Source: Pomphorhynchus laevis
Taxonomy: Eukaryota; Acanthocephala; Palaeacanthocephala; Echinorhynchida; Pomphorhynchidae
Reading direction: 5' to 3'
DNA length: 64,000 bases
Assembly (NCBI GenBank): GCA_012934845.2
Contig: WNNJ02003592.1
Coordinates: forward strand, 124,001 to 188,000
Made by a program: the position numbers and the translations under genes. Shown piece after piece: positions 1-9,879 of the stretch. Below the pieces are notes generated by a model. The model was not told the origin of the DNA. It was given only the letters and a program-made list of their open reading frames with translations, and did not search any database. Within the stretch, counting starts at the first letter, position 1, and the number at the start of each line of letters is the position of its first letter.

Positions 1-941
1 AATTGAAGACCCTATTGAATTATGAGCTTCATTATTTCTTAGAAAATTGAGATGCGCTTACTATTTTTGTTTGAAGCATCGAAACGCTAATGATAGTTTT
101 TTTATTTAACAAAACTATTTAGAACACACTAAAATTTGTTTGTATAATAGCGTATCGATGAATTCGTTTATTAGGCTTGTTACTTACCCGATCGTTTAAT
201 CAGACGTTTGGTCAGACGAATAGAAATGAGAAGTATATGATAGATGGTCAAACCTACGACTCCACTGACGAAACACAATAGGGGTGATCATAGACTTCAA
301 ACAAATTTAAATGCAGAATATATCTAAAACGTGTTGAACGAAAAAATCCATCAATAAAATTGCAAATACAGCTAAAAAACGTTTTGGTAAGACGGGAACA
401 ATTTGAGAAAATTAAATTATTATACAGCAAAGAAAGCCCTGCCTAGAATCCGGATTTAAGGAATAAGGAAAACACACACAGCATAAACATATAATATCCG
501 TAGGATAAGAAATCAATGAATATTCATTGAATAAATACAAAAATTCAAATGCGATCATCACTCGTCAATAACCAGAAAAACAAAATTTAGCTTTTTCGAT
601 TTCAAACGAGAATGACAGTCAAAATGAAATCTATTTTCTATTTATTAAACGAAAGTCAAGAATGCAACAAACATAGGGTGTACTTTATCAAATAAAATGC
701 AGGAAATGTGAGAAGTCTATGGGTTAAGCCATATAAGCATCACATACTAGAAAAAAGAAACAGTGCATCCATCTAAAAACAATAAATAATACAAAAAACT
801 CAAATGTTTAATAAACTAAAACAATATAATTGAGTTTAATGATAACATTTTAGGAAAAAATGAAAAGTAAAGAAAAAATTTTCGTTTTATTCACAAAAAG
901 AAACCATTGACATCAACTGACATTCATGTAAATGAATATTT

Positions 942-1365
942 AGTATGAAGAAAAATGATACAGGGTAGAAGTCAAACACCAATCTGTATATTCCAATTTG
1001 CATTATTTGCTAATGAGAAAAGTTCCTTGGATTCTTTCGTATAAGAATGTAAGAATTTAACATTCTTTCGTAATGTGACGAATGTTAACAAACATTCGTC
1101 ACATTCAATTTGGTGCTTTGTTTGAACTTGAAATTATTAAGTTAATAATTAACTATTTAATTATTTTGAGTCAATTATTTCGATTAATTTTTTGAGTCAA
1201 TGCACATCAAGTATGAAGAGAAAGGATACAGGATAGAAGTCAGCAATCTAAATATTTCTATAGACAACATGTGTTAATGAAAAAGGTTTATTGGATTCTT
1301 TCGTATAAAGTTACCAAACATTCACAACATTTACATATTTGGTGTTTTGTGTGAACTAACTTGAA
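942..1365. repeat. Imperfect direct duplication (two units of about 155-190 bp)
   Basis: Unit 1 (942-1133) and unit 2 (1210-1365) share, in the same order, 'AGTATGAAG', 'GATACAGG-TAGAAGTCA', 'TTGGATTCTTTCGTATAA' and 'TTTGGTG-TTTG'. The units differ by scattered substitutions and indels, so the duplication is old. No coding content is visible. Confidence 0.7.
1072..1105. repeat. Perfect 15-bp hairpin, 4-nt loop
   Basis: AATGTGACGAATGTT (1072-1086) is followed by AACA and then its exact reverse complement (1091-1105). It lies inside unit 1 of the 942-1365 duplication. Unit 2 keeps only part of it, so the hairpin was probably lost from unit 2 or gained in unit 1. Confidence 0.8.
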
Positions 1366-2086
1366 AAGGGTCACAGTACGTAAATAAAACGTTTTGGATT
1401 TAATAAATTAATAAATCAAGGGGTGAACTACATGCCCAGCAAAAACGGGTATATCATGAAATAAGGATGGGATGTTCTTTAAATTAAAAGAATTTAGACA
1501 ACCACAATATTTTATAAAATAATTTAATATTACATGTATTAACAGATACACCAGATATACCAGATACATTTTAATTAAAGGAAATAATTATTTTATAAAT
1601 TAAAAATACATCCAAGTAAGCAATACAATATCAAGCATATAACATAAAATATTTTTATTAAAATTTATGAACATATTACATTATTCAAAAATATACAATA
1701 TACATTTCAATTAATAAAAAACTATTTTAGTAATAAAAAATACATTTAAGTGAATTTTATACATACATTTAATTGAGATTCAACAGACTTTCTTATGAAA
1801 ATAGGTATCAAATTACAGATACGAATTGTAGACATTGAGAAATATGGCAATCTAAAATATAAAATAAAATACATTATCGTCTTATCAATATAATTTTGAA
1901 TAATTTCAGATTATGATTTTAAAATATTAATGTATTGTTACATTTTGAAATCTATTATTATCTAACAACACTATATTTTTATTTATTTTTTAAATAAAAT
2001 TATTCAATTTATTATTTAAATTTTTAAATAATAAACAATTTTATAATAATTTATTATAATTTTATTATAAACACGCATTTGAAATG

Positions 2087-3910
2087 TGACATTATAAAAA
2101 TATAAAATAAATGAGATTAAATAATTGTATAATTTTAAGCTAAATTTTAAGAAATATTATTGACGCACGCTGACAAATGTATGAAAAGTATCCTAGTCGA
2201 TTTAAGTCGAAGTAATATCATATGAGCTGGCAATTCTATGCTTGCGATTGAGTCATTAAAATATGAGAGCGAGTTTGTAGAAATGAAAGTGAATAATTGT
2301 TGTATAGATTAATCAAATAGCGAGATACGAACCTCAAATTGCTTATACGTTAATGAGTCACTCGGATTAGGAAAGATGGAATTACATAAAACGGTTGATG
2401 AACTGCATGGAAATAACTCTGTTCCATTAAAAACAACAGTAGATATTAAATTACTGCCTACAATGATTAAACCAACGATTACAGATTTGGACGAACCATT
2501 CAAGACAATTCGATATATACAGATAGCATTTAATAATATTTATTAGAATATACGACAGCAATACAATGGAAAATATTCTGAATTATCCATTCAGTAAAGA
2601 CTAAAATTGAAGTTTGTAAACACCTGGTGGAAGAAATAAAAACAGTAAAAGAATATACAAGAACAAATAAGAGGTAAATTGATGAAATCGGACTCTTTGA
2701 TAAAGATGACACTATTTCATGCTGGAAAAAAGGAATTGTCTTCCTGGTTATAAGGTGGACCAATTAAGAATAACAGGATGCATATCTAAGGTTGAGAATT
2801 CTGAGATGTCACATTAGTAAGGTACGGGTTAATGCCGGATGACGCTCGTAGACAACGTTTCTGTGGATCGGAATTTAATGTAATCCTTACAATGTCGTGT
2901 AGTTATGGAGGGATAAACGATGGTTAGTCACAACACTGTGATAGCCATCGAAATAAGCGTAGCTGTCTATTGTTCAATAAAACATAAAGTCCGATCATAG
3001 TACTAATTCAATGTTCAATGCGTAGGGTTATTCAGTGAACTATTTGAGTGTATCTAATGTAAGCGTGTATCTATGTAAGCGTGGTTGACAAGTATGAAAC
3101 CAAAAAATGTAAAATTTAAAATGTAAATTTATGAAACGTAAAATCCAAACGCATGTATAACCCAACAAAATTATTTAATCATAATGAAAAAGAAAAATCC
3201 AAACACTTGGAACGAGTTAAAAAGTCAGAGCCATACTTATTACAGCTATCTTTCATGTTATGGAAAGTGTGGAAAATATATAAAATATACGTGGACAGAT
3301 TGCAACAAGGAATGCTACAAATTGTGGACAAAGTTATACTGAGGTAATAACACATTTAAGAAGAATGATTTCTATCACGCTAGTACTAGTGGTATTTCTG
3401 TATTTAAGAGAGGCTCATAACAAGCGGATTTTTCAAAAGGTTGTGCTTTGTTGATATTAATTAAAGCTGAAATAAAAACATATCATATATTATAACATAC
3501 AATATTATAATAGTATTATAATATTACAATATATTATAATATATATGGCTAAGGCAATTTTCATGTTCCTCAGGGGTCCCCGTTTCCCGCGCCCATACTC
3601 TATTGGAAGTCCATCGTAGTCAGCGTTGCGCGCTTGCTCGTGGAAATGTTTAATTTTGTTATTTAAAGATACAATTTTCTTTTTATAATGGCTCATTTGT
3701 GGGAACCTCTTACTCTATTATATTATGTAATCAATAATAAAAAATTATATAATACGTTATAATTAGTATTATTAAGACTATATAAGCTCAAAGCGGATTT
3801 AAAAAAGGTAGTGTTTTGTTATTATTAATAATGAATTCAATAAATAAAAACAAATAATATTTTGTCAAATACTGTTTTCCATAATGTTTTATCAAATAAT
3901 TCAGATATTA
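2087..3910. repeat. 1.82-kb dispersed repeat, copy 1
   Basis: This block is nearly identical (about 98% by eye) to 61853-63675, in the same orientation. Similarity starts at TGACATTATAAAAATATAAA and stops after AATTCAGATATTA. I see no terminal inverted repeats and no clear target-site duplication, so the class is undecided. Small ORFs lie inside: on the plus strand 2376-2546 (starts MELHKTVDELHGNNS, frame open from about 2319) and 3153-3347 (starts MYNPTKLFNHNEK); on the minus strand 2309-2503 and 3505-3696. The 2376-2546 stretch, antisense to 2309-2503, is unchanged in both copies. The 3153 frame differs by an in-frame 3-bp gap. None of the predicted peptides is recognisable. It could be a non-autonomous TE or a duplicated segment. 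Confidence 0.8.
3505..3696 (-). CDS. Small unrecognised ORF inside the 1.82-kb repeat
   Basis: A 63-codon minus-strand frame starts MSHYKKKIVSLNNKIKHFHE and carries a GC-rich core, 'YDGLPIEYGRGKRGPLR', that stands out from the AT-rich flanks. The C-terminal third is hydrophobic and lies in low-complexity AT DNA, so it is probably not real coding. Copy 2 (63270-63461) keeps the frame with a few changes near 'LRNMKIAL'. The core could be an exon or exon relic carried by the repeat. I do not recognise the family, and coding status is uncertain. Confidence 0.25.
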   Translation of the reverse strand: MSHYKKKIVSLNNKIKHFHEQARNADYDGLPIEYGRGKRGPLRNMKIALAIYIIIYCNIIILL

Positions 3911-4335
3911 AATCAATTTGGTATTAATTAGTTATTGCATATTTAGTACGTTAAATATTATAAAACCCGATTTAAAAAACTCCGGCTAAAAAGCATTTCG
4001 TGACTAAATAAAAAAAATTATTATTTAAAATATATTGTGTTATGTATAAATAATATAATATAAACTAATATTATAATAATATGAAATTTAATAAATTAGT
4101 TTTAAAACTATATACATTATTAAAGCGTAAGACAAATACGAGTAGCCCTACGCTGATCTTCCAGTCTAAACCAAGAAGTGAAAATATTATTTTTTATTAC
4201 GAGCGTCTTCGCATGATATTTGGGAAAGTTGATCAACCAAATAAATAGTTTGTTGTAAAAGACTTGTGTGATTAGAAAATTTAGCTATTAACAACTCATC
4301 ATTCAAATATGTTGGTAATTCAAATTTACTCTTTT
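3911..4335. other. AT-rich spacer, no gene seen
   Basis: This is AT-rich sequence between the 1.82-kb repeat and the first LINE fragment. The last part (from about 4200) may hold diverged LINE sequence, but I cannot read it with confidence. Confidence 0.4.
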
Positions 4336-4339
4336 AAAA

Positions 4340-5840
4340 ATTATCAAAGCTACTATAGAATTAACAAAGAACAGGAAATATTACATTCACTATTGACGAG
4401 CTAAAGAGGCTAATAAGGAAAGGTGTGAAATCTGTTGACAACAATTTGAGAATTCGAGTAGGGGTGGAATCGGCATGAGAAGATTTACAAGTTAACGAAA
4501 TAGAAAGGCAAAATACCTCATCCTCAGATACCGCAAGTAGGTAAAAGAGCTCGAATAAAAGAGCTCTTTTATTCCGAGAAAAAGAACTCTTTTATACCGC
4601 AAGTAGGTAAAAGAGCTCGGTAAAAGTTACGAATAAACGAGATACCAGAAGTTTGTGGAAGGACGATGATCGAATCGACTAGAGAACTATTTTTTGAAAT
4701 TAGGCAATCAGAGAATTGAGAAGGATCATAGAGGTGACAGAGGAACGAGAAAGTAGAGAATAAGAATAAAGAATTGGTTACGATAAACGGATGATTCAAA
4801 TTCTGAAGATAGTCTGAGGTAACGATGATAAGTTCTGAAAGAACAACGCAGGAGGCGTTTTGAAGTCACACACTCAGAGTCTAACCATGTTGCACGATAG
4901 TGACGTGATTGAACAAAAGGGGAAGAATTTCATCGAGGATAGAGCAAAATACATTGTTAAAGAGGGTACAAAGTAATTGGGGGGATTGGTAGATAAAAGA
5001 AGGAAACATTAACGGAGAGCGGTTAATATGAGAGCGAAGAAGGGAAAAGTCGAGGAATTTCCAATAACGACACGAGATAATTTTTACAGGAACATTGATG
5101 TTTAACGAAGGGAGAGAACATGTAACAAGGAAGTGGTCGGATAGAGTAGGATCAGATATGCACAATGAAGAAGGCAAGACGCGAAGGTAGGACAACAATA
5201 TCGAGGTAGTGTCAAAAATATAGGTAGCAGAAGAATAATGATGATACATGATTTGAAAATCATAATCGTTAAATGTAGAAATCGTCTTTAGGGTATTGGA
5301 ATCACAAGGATGGTCTAAGCGAGTATTTATATTATCTAGTACAACGCAAGATAAACTGGAGAGATAAATGAAAGAAAGTAAGTTTGACAGTTCACAGAAA
5401 AACGAGTCAGACGGATGACATGATCCAGGTCAGTAAAATAAGTAGATATTGAGAAACAATGAGCCGGCTTTTACACTGAACCCAAGTAGTTCGAAAGTAA
5501 GAGAAACGTATGGCAACGATGATGATTGCAAAGGAGAATAAAGGTGAGAGAAAGCTATAAGACTACCGTGGTTAATTGATCGATTTGAACTAATAGGTCG
5601 TTGACGAGCCTTATCGACCACAGAGAGATTTAAAGATGGGAGGCGTTTAAGAGAGTAATCATTCTGATCAATGTGCCAAGATTCGGTTAAACACAAAACA
5701 TCCAAAGATTTATGAAAGAAAAGATCATATACTGAATCAACCCTGTTACTAAGAGAGCGGATATTTAAGACGGCTAATTTCCAGGAAGACTTGGGAAGCA
5801 GTTGAGTCGAATAAATTAGAGGATACACTGGATGATTTAC
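4340..5840 (-). mobile_element. LINE-A fragment: endonuclease to start of RT, decayed
   Basis: Read on the minus strand, this matches ORF2 of the LINE at 35.6-40.1 kb from its start to the RT fingers. From high to low coordinates it shows 'LAVLNIRSLSNRVDSVYDL', 'LDVLCLTESWH' (endonuclease E motif), 'DPTLSDHFLVT' (the D-H pair of the endonuclease), then 'ELFYLLAVSEDEV' and 'TPTRILKLLSTDFTPFLISL' (reference 'THLLKNICTFILPFLTTL'). Frames are broken many times, so it is dead. No RT palm or 3' end remains; the fragment is lost near 4340. It carries a local duplication (4528-4619). Endonuclease assignment is firm; both outer edges are approximate. Confidence 0.85.
4528..4619. repeat. 26-bp direct repeat, 66 bp apart, inside LINE-A
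   Basis: ATACCGCAAGTAGGTAAAAG and the bases after it occur at 4528-4553 and 4594-4619. On the minus strand each copy encodes the conserved 'ELFYLLAV' segment of LINE-A, so a short stretch of the element duplicated after insertion. The spacer contains further GAGCTCTTTT-type inverted pieces. Confidence 0.75.
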
Positions 5841-7153
5841 CTGAAGTTTTGCTGGAGGATTTATTGTATTATTCCTCTCGATGTTTAAACGCCATGTACA
5901 TTATATGAGCACATCTAACATATCATTGGACAATAAAAAATCAAATTAAAATATTCTGTTTTTATTTTAGCACTATTTTAGATTTCTTAACATTTGATTG
6001 CTTTCAAAATTCTTGTATTTGATTATTTCCATACACGGAAGAAACTTGGCAACAAAAATACTGCTTTCCATAATGCATCAAAGGATTATTGTATTTTTCA
6101 TCAAATAATGATATTTATCAACTAATTCAAAAGCATCATAAAAATTGATCGAAATTTTTTTATTCTGAATTGGAGTTGCACGTGGGCTTTCGCATGCTTA
6201 GTATTTGATTTATCTATAACAGATAGAACTAATCGGTATTGTTAAACATTAAATTAAAATGACGTTTTCATTTACATTCACTGTGATATGGGATATATAT
6301 AAATATATATTAATATATAACTGAGATATTTATACATCGTATTCTATAAAAAGGAAAGTTTTTTTTCATAACTTTGCATATATAAGTGAATTACTGTCTT
6401 GCTTATAAAATATAAATATAATCAAAAAATTTGAATGACGATTTCATGCTTGATAGTTATTTTAACATTTGCATTAATGAACGACCAAGTGAATTATGAA
6501 CTATAAATATTATTAAGTATAAATATTCAATTATTCAAATATTCAAATACTTATCTCAATATTAATAGCGACAATAATAACAAATAATATACCGATAATA
6601 ATAACAAATAATATCCCGACAATAAGTCGTTATTAATGTTATTAACGACTGTACTCATTATAAAAACGATTAAAGCCAATGACAATGCGGCGAACGTCTG
6701 AAATAACAGAACAGAGGTGGCGTACAATGTCATTTTCTAGTGTCTAGACTTTTATAAAATTAACTGAAGTGATTATTAAATTTGCAATAAAAATGGCTAC
6801 CGAACAGTTTCAATCATTTAGTTTAAAGGATTTTTGGATTTTTTAAGAAAGCACTAAATGATTGCTTAACCGGAATTGACGAAATGATGCGACGAATAGT
6901 CAATAGAATACAGCTGCTGGTCATTAATGATGTAGCGTACTCATCTCCAAGGCATTAATACTTTAATATATTCAATCAAAGCAGCATTCAGAATTAATAA
7001 GATTATTTCGGATTAAAATCGCTTTTATCGATGCATTTTATGAGAACTACATATTTAAATTAGATTTGTTTCAACGGCTAGAAGACACAAAGTCAAGTGT
7101 TTAGAATTTTCACAGAATTTTTATGAATCGTGAGCAATTTATGGAACCATAAG

Positions 7154-7190
7154 CTTATACAAGTGCTGGAATGTCCAGCACTTGTATAAG
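7154..7190. repeat. Perfect 17-bp hairpin, 3-nt loop
   Basis: CTTATACAAGTGCTGGA (7154-7170), loop ATG, then its exact reverse complement (7174-7190). The arms have mixed composition, unlike the AT palindromes nearby, so chance is unlikely. It may be a foldback scar of replication or a small transcribed stem-loop. Confidence 0.85.
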
Positions 7191-7839
7191 TACACTAAAA
7201 TTGGAATTGCAGTATCACAATTATATCATTTGACGATGAAACAAAATTGGCAGATAACGGTGACAAGGTCGATGACCCTCTAGCGATAGAATAAAATTGC
7301 TTAAAAAATACATATGTATTCGAGAGTATATCAAAAACAAAATTGAAGAACCAAATAGCGTGGCATCAATTTCCTTAGTTAGCTCACCGAGCACGAGGGC
7401 TGATTGGCTTATAAACGATTAGTTTATCGTTCTTTTAGAACAAAATTGCTTTAATTCGAATAATCACATTTCAAGAAGATAAAATTAAATATTAAATCAT
7501 TTAATTGATTTAATATTTAATTAAATCAATTAAATAATTTAATATTTAATTGATTAAATTAAATATTAAATCATAATAAATCATTTGGTTTCGTCGAAAA
7601 TGGACAGATAGCTAAAATCGCATTTGAAAGGCTGCAAAGTATGGAGAGAATATTCTCAATCGAGTATGTACACATACCCGCTTCTCTACGACATGTTGAC
7701 TGGGAAATGAAATAAATCGTTTGTTAAAATGTGTCACATAATCGTATTTTTAGCACTTTCAAATAAAAGCATAAGGTGATGTATAGATGCAATTGAAATT
7801 GAAACCCAAATATTCATAGACTTGTCTTTTTTATTAAAT

Positions 7840-8325
7840 ATCTAACTGAATTCAAAATTGTAAATTCAATGGTAATTTTCTGCAACATAGATATCGTTAT
7901 GAAACGATCAAGGTGATATTAATAAATCGTTAGATTGTGTTTAAACGCGTTTTAAGGTCGTTTGGATGTGCCTGTTATGTACTTGGGAGTCTTTCAGTTT
8001 TGGTATTTTTCTAAAGGACGTTTTTAAATAAGCTTGAAAGCTTACTTTTAGATATCAAAAATTTGTAGTTAATTATTTATTTTATTAAAATCAATAAATT
8101 ATTGTTTCGAAAAAAAATTAAATTTGCAGTTATTTTGTTAAATGAATTATCATTTTATTCTTTACAAAAAATCTACCTGAATTCACAATTAGAAATTTTA
8201 TGGTAATTTTCTACAGCACGAATATCACTATGGTATGATAAAGGTGATACGAATAAACAAGCGTTATTTCCGTTCAAACGTTTTTAAAGATGTGTATGTC
8301 ATACTTGGATTCTTTATAGTTTGAT
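7840..8325. repeat. Imperfect direct duplication (two units of about 160 bp)
   Basis: Unit 1 (7840-8005) and unit 2 (8171-8325) share the same order of phrases: 'CTGAATTCA-AATT', 'ATGGTAATTTTCT-CA', 'AAGGTGATA', 'TTTTAA', 'ACTTGG-A-TCTTT'. Divergence is considerable. I see no coding content. Confidence 0.65.
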
Positions 8326-8891
8326 GCTTTATTTAATTAAGAAATCAATAAGGCGCAATGACTGCGAAAATAATGGAACAATTGAGTAAATGAGAAATTA
8401 GCAGGCATTGAATGCAAATATGTAATGTAAATGCTGTTGTGGTATCCATGTATACACGTGCGATCGATTAATATTTTTTGGTGACTTGAGAATCTTGTAA
8501 TTTGTGTCGATTGCAATAAAGGAGCATACATTGCTATTAATGAATCAACGACTAGGATTTTGTTTGGTCTAGTTTATGCAAGATTAATTACGTTGTCGAT
8601 ACTCTATTGATAAAGGATTATCAATTTGGGTAAGGTGAGTTCATGAGGTCGAACGAATTTTAGGAGAGCGGACAAAAACTTTTTTAATAAACCCATTTTC
8701 ATGCATTCGTTGAAATTAGAGTAAGAAATATGATACCATATTCCTGGTAGTGTGCAGGTTAGTATTGGCTTCAGAATCATATTAAATAATATGAGGATAC
8801 GCATAAACACTCTCACTGGTTAAAAAAGTCTCACTGGTTCTCACATTTTTAACTCCCACAGGTTAAAAAATTCTTTTGTTATAACTACTTA

Positions 8892-9800
8892 CATTCCAGA
8901 TTGTTCCTGTCAGTTCCGCTCGCTAATCTCGCGGATAGAGCTTAATCTCTGTAAATATTGTTAATAAATCACTGCAAATATTATGATGACACGAAAAACA
9001 TCGAAGTCTAAAGCTAAGAAGTCCTATGTAAACACCGTATCTCCAAACGTAGGCTTAATTAATGAGTGTATATCTGTCCAAGTCCAGTGTTCGAACGATT
9101 TGTGTGACACCTGGACCACCATTTGCATGAGCAAGTTAAAAAACAATTCCGATTATGCTTATTTATGTGGATTTGTGCTGTGAAGGAGCTCAACGTTTTG
9201 AGAAGACGTTTGGTCGAATTTGAAGAAGCATATAATCAATCGCTCAGGCGAACCGTTCTAATGGACGATAAAATATCCTCTTCCAAAGCTCAACATCCTC
9301 TTAAAAATATAGTTCCTGGGGATGCGCAGGTTAAGGATGATACGACTGCCTGCGTTATTCCACTAGATGAGAATACAAACGATCGCAAATTGCAACAAAT
9401 TGCTGAAAATACAGTCCGTAAAGTTTCAAGACCACGAACGATAGGACAACCTGCGTTGTCGTTGATCGTCCTTCTCCCGATATTGCTTTACATATTGACA
9501 ACCGAACTCGAACAACTAGCGCTCATGTCGGCAGTGATGGACCTGTAACATCTCGTATTTGGAAGCGGGGATATTTGCGTTCTTCCTGTTCCACCCCAAA
9601 TGCAAAGACAAGATCTATGAAGAAGTCTCAAATTATATTCTGTCTGATGAAGCGAATTCACAAAGTGATACACCGAAGATGTCGAATGCTCACAATGCGA
9701 CATTTCGAACTATCTCAAATAAAGATGGTCAGTGCGTTTCCTCGGGCAACGCACAGTCACCTTGATGTCACCATCAAGTTAATTAGAGTATCATGATTCA
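8892..9800 (+). mobile_element. 5' end and ORF1 of a LINE sharing the LINE-A 5' UTR
   Basis: Bases 8892-8950 match the 5' UTR of the LINE at 35.6 kb: one copy of the TTCCAGATT-TTCCTGTCAG monomer, then TTCCGCTCGCT, CTCGCGGAT and GAGCT-AATCT. ORF1 begins at 8983 (MMTRKTSKSKAKKS) with a Cys/Trp cluster 'CSNDLCDTWTT' and 'YLCGF', the same motif as 'CDSKDCDVWT...CGFC' in LINE-A ORF1. After one frameshift near 9170 it continues as 'KELNVLRRRLVEFEEAYNQ', a short coiled coil. That part is unlike LINE-A ORF1, so this is a sister family or a mosaic. The reading frame decays beyond 9550. The first part probably binds RNA or DNA through a zinc-finger-like module. Confidence 0.75.
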
Positions 9801-9879
9801 CATACCCAGTCAGACTTATCTAGCTTGAGGAATATTGCTCAAACGGATACTCAAATATCCAGCTTACGCATGTAAAGAT

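Larger units (their letters stand above)
1..2086. other. AT-rich intergenic DNA, no gene seen
   Basis: No ORF here resembles a protein. The stretch is very AT-rich, especially from 1500 on, where runs of A/T with degenerate 'ATACATTTAATTAA'-type phrases recur (for example near 1563 and 1700, about 137 bp apart). It also holds a diverged direct duplication (942-1365) and a perfect short hairpin (1072-1105), listed separately. Confidence 0.6.
5841..8885. other. AT-rich region without a gene; hairpin and diverged repeats
   Basis: No convincing coding sequence is visible. At 6058-6125 there is weak similarity to the end of the 1.82-kb repeat ('TACTG-TTTCCATAATG', 'ATCAAATAAT'). At about 7480-7590 a run of overlapping ATTTAATT/AATTAAAT palindromes forms simple-sequence DNA. 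A perfect hairpin (7154-7190) and a direct duplication (7840-8325) are listed separately. Confidence 0.5.

Noticed and set aside
2530-2763. 77-codon minus-strand frame in the 1.82-kb repeat as a gene
   Set aside because: Copy 2 has a 2-bp gap inside it, and the peptide is Ile/Ser-rich as expected from AT-rich DNA.
6551-6733. Leu/Tyr-rich minus frame (60 codons)
   Set aside because: It is the translation of imperfect AATAATAACAAATAATA repeats and not a gene.
9488-9796. Short frames on both strands after the 8.9-kb ORF1 as separate genes
   Set aside because: They overlap in several phases in a decayed part of the LINE; none has a recognisable domain.
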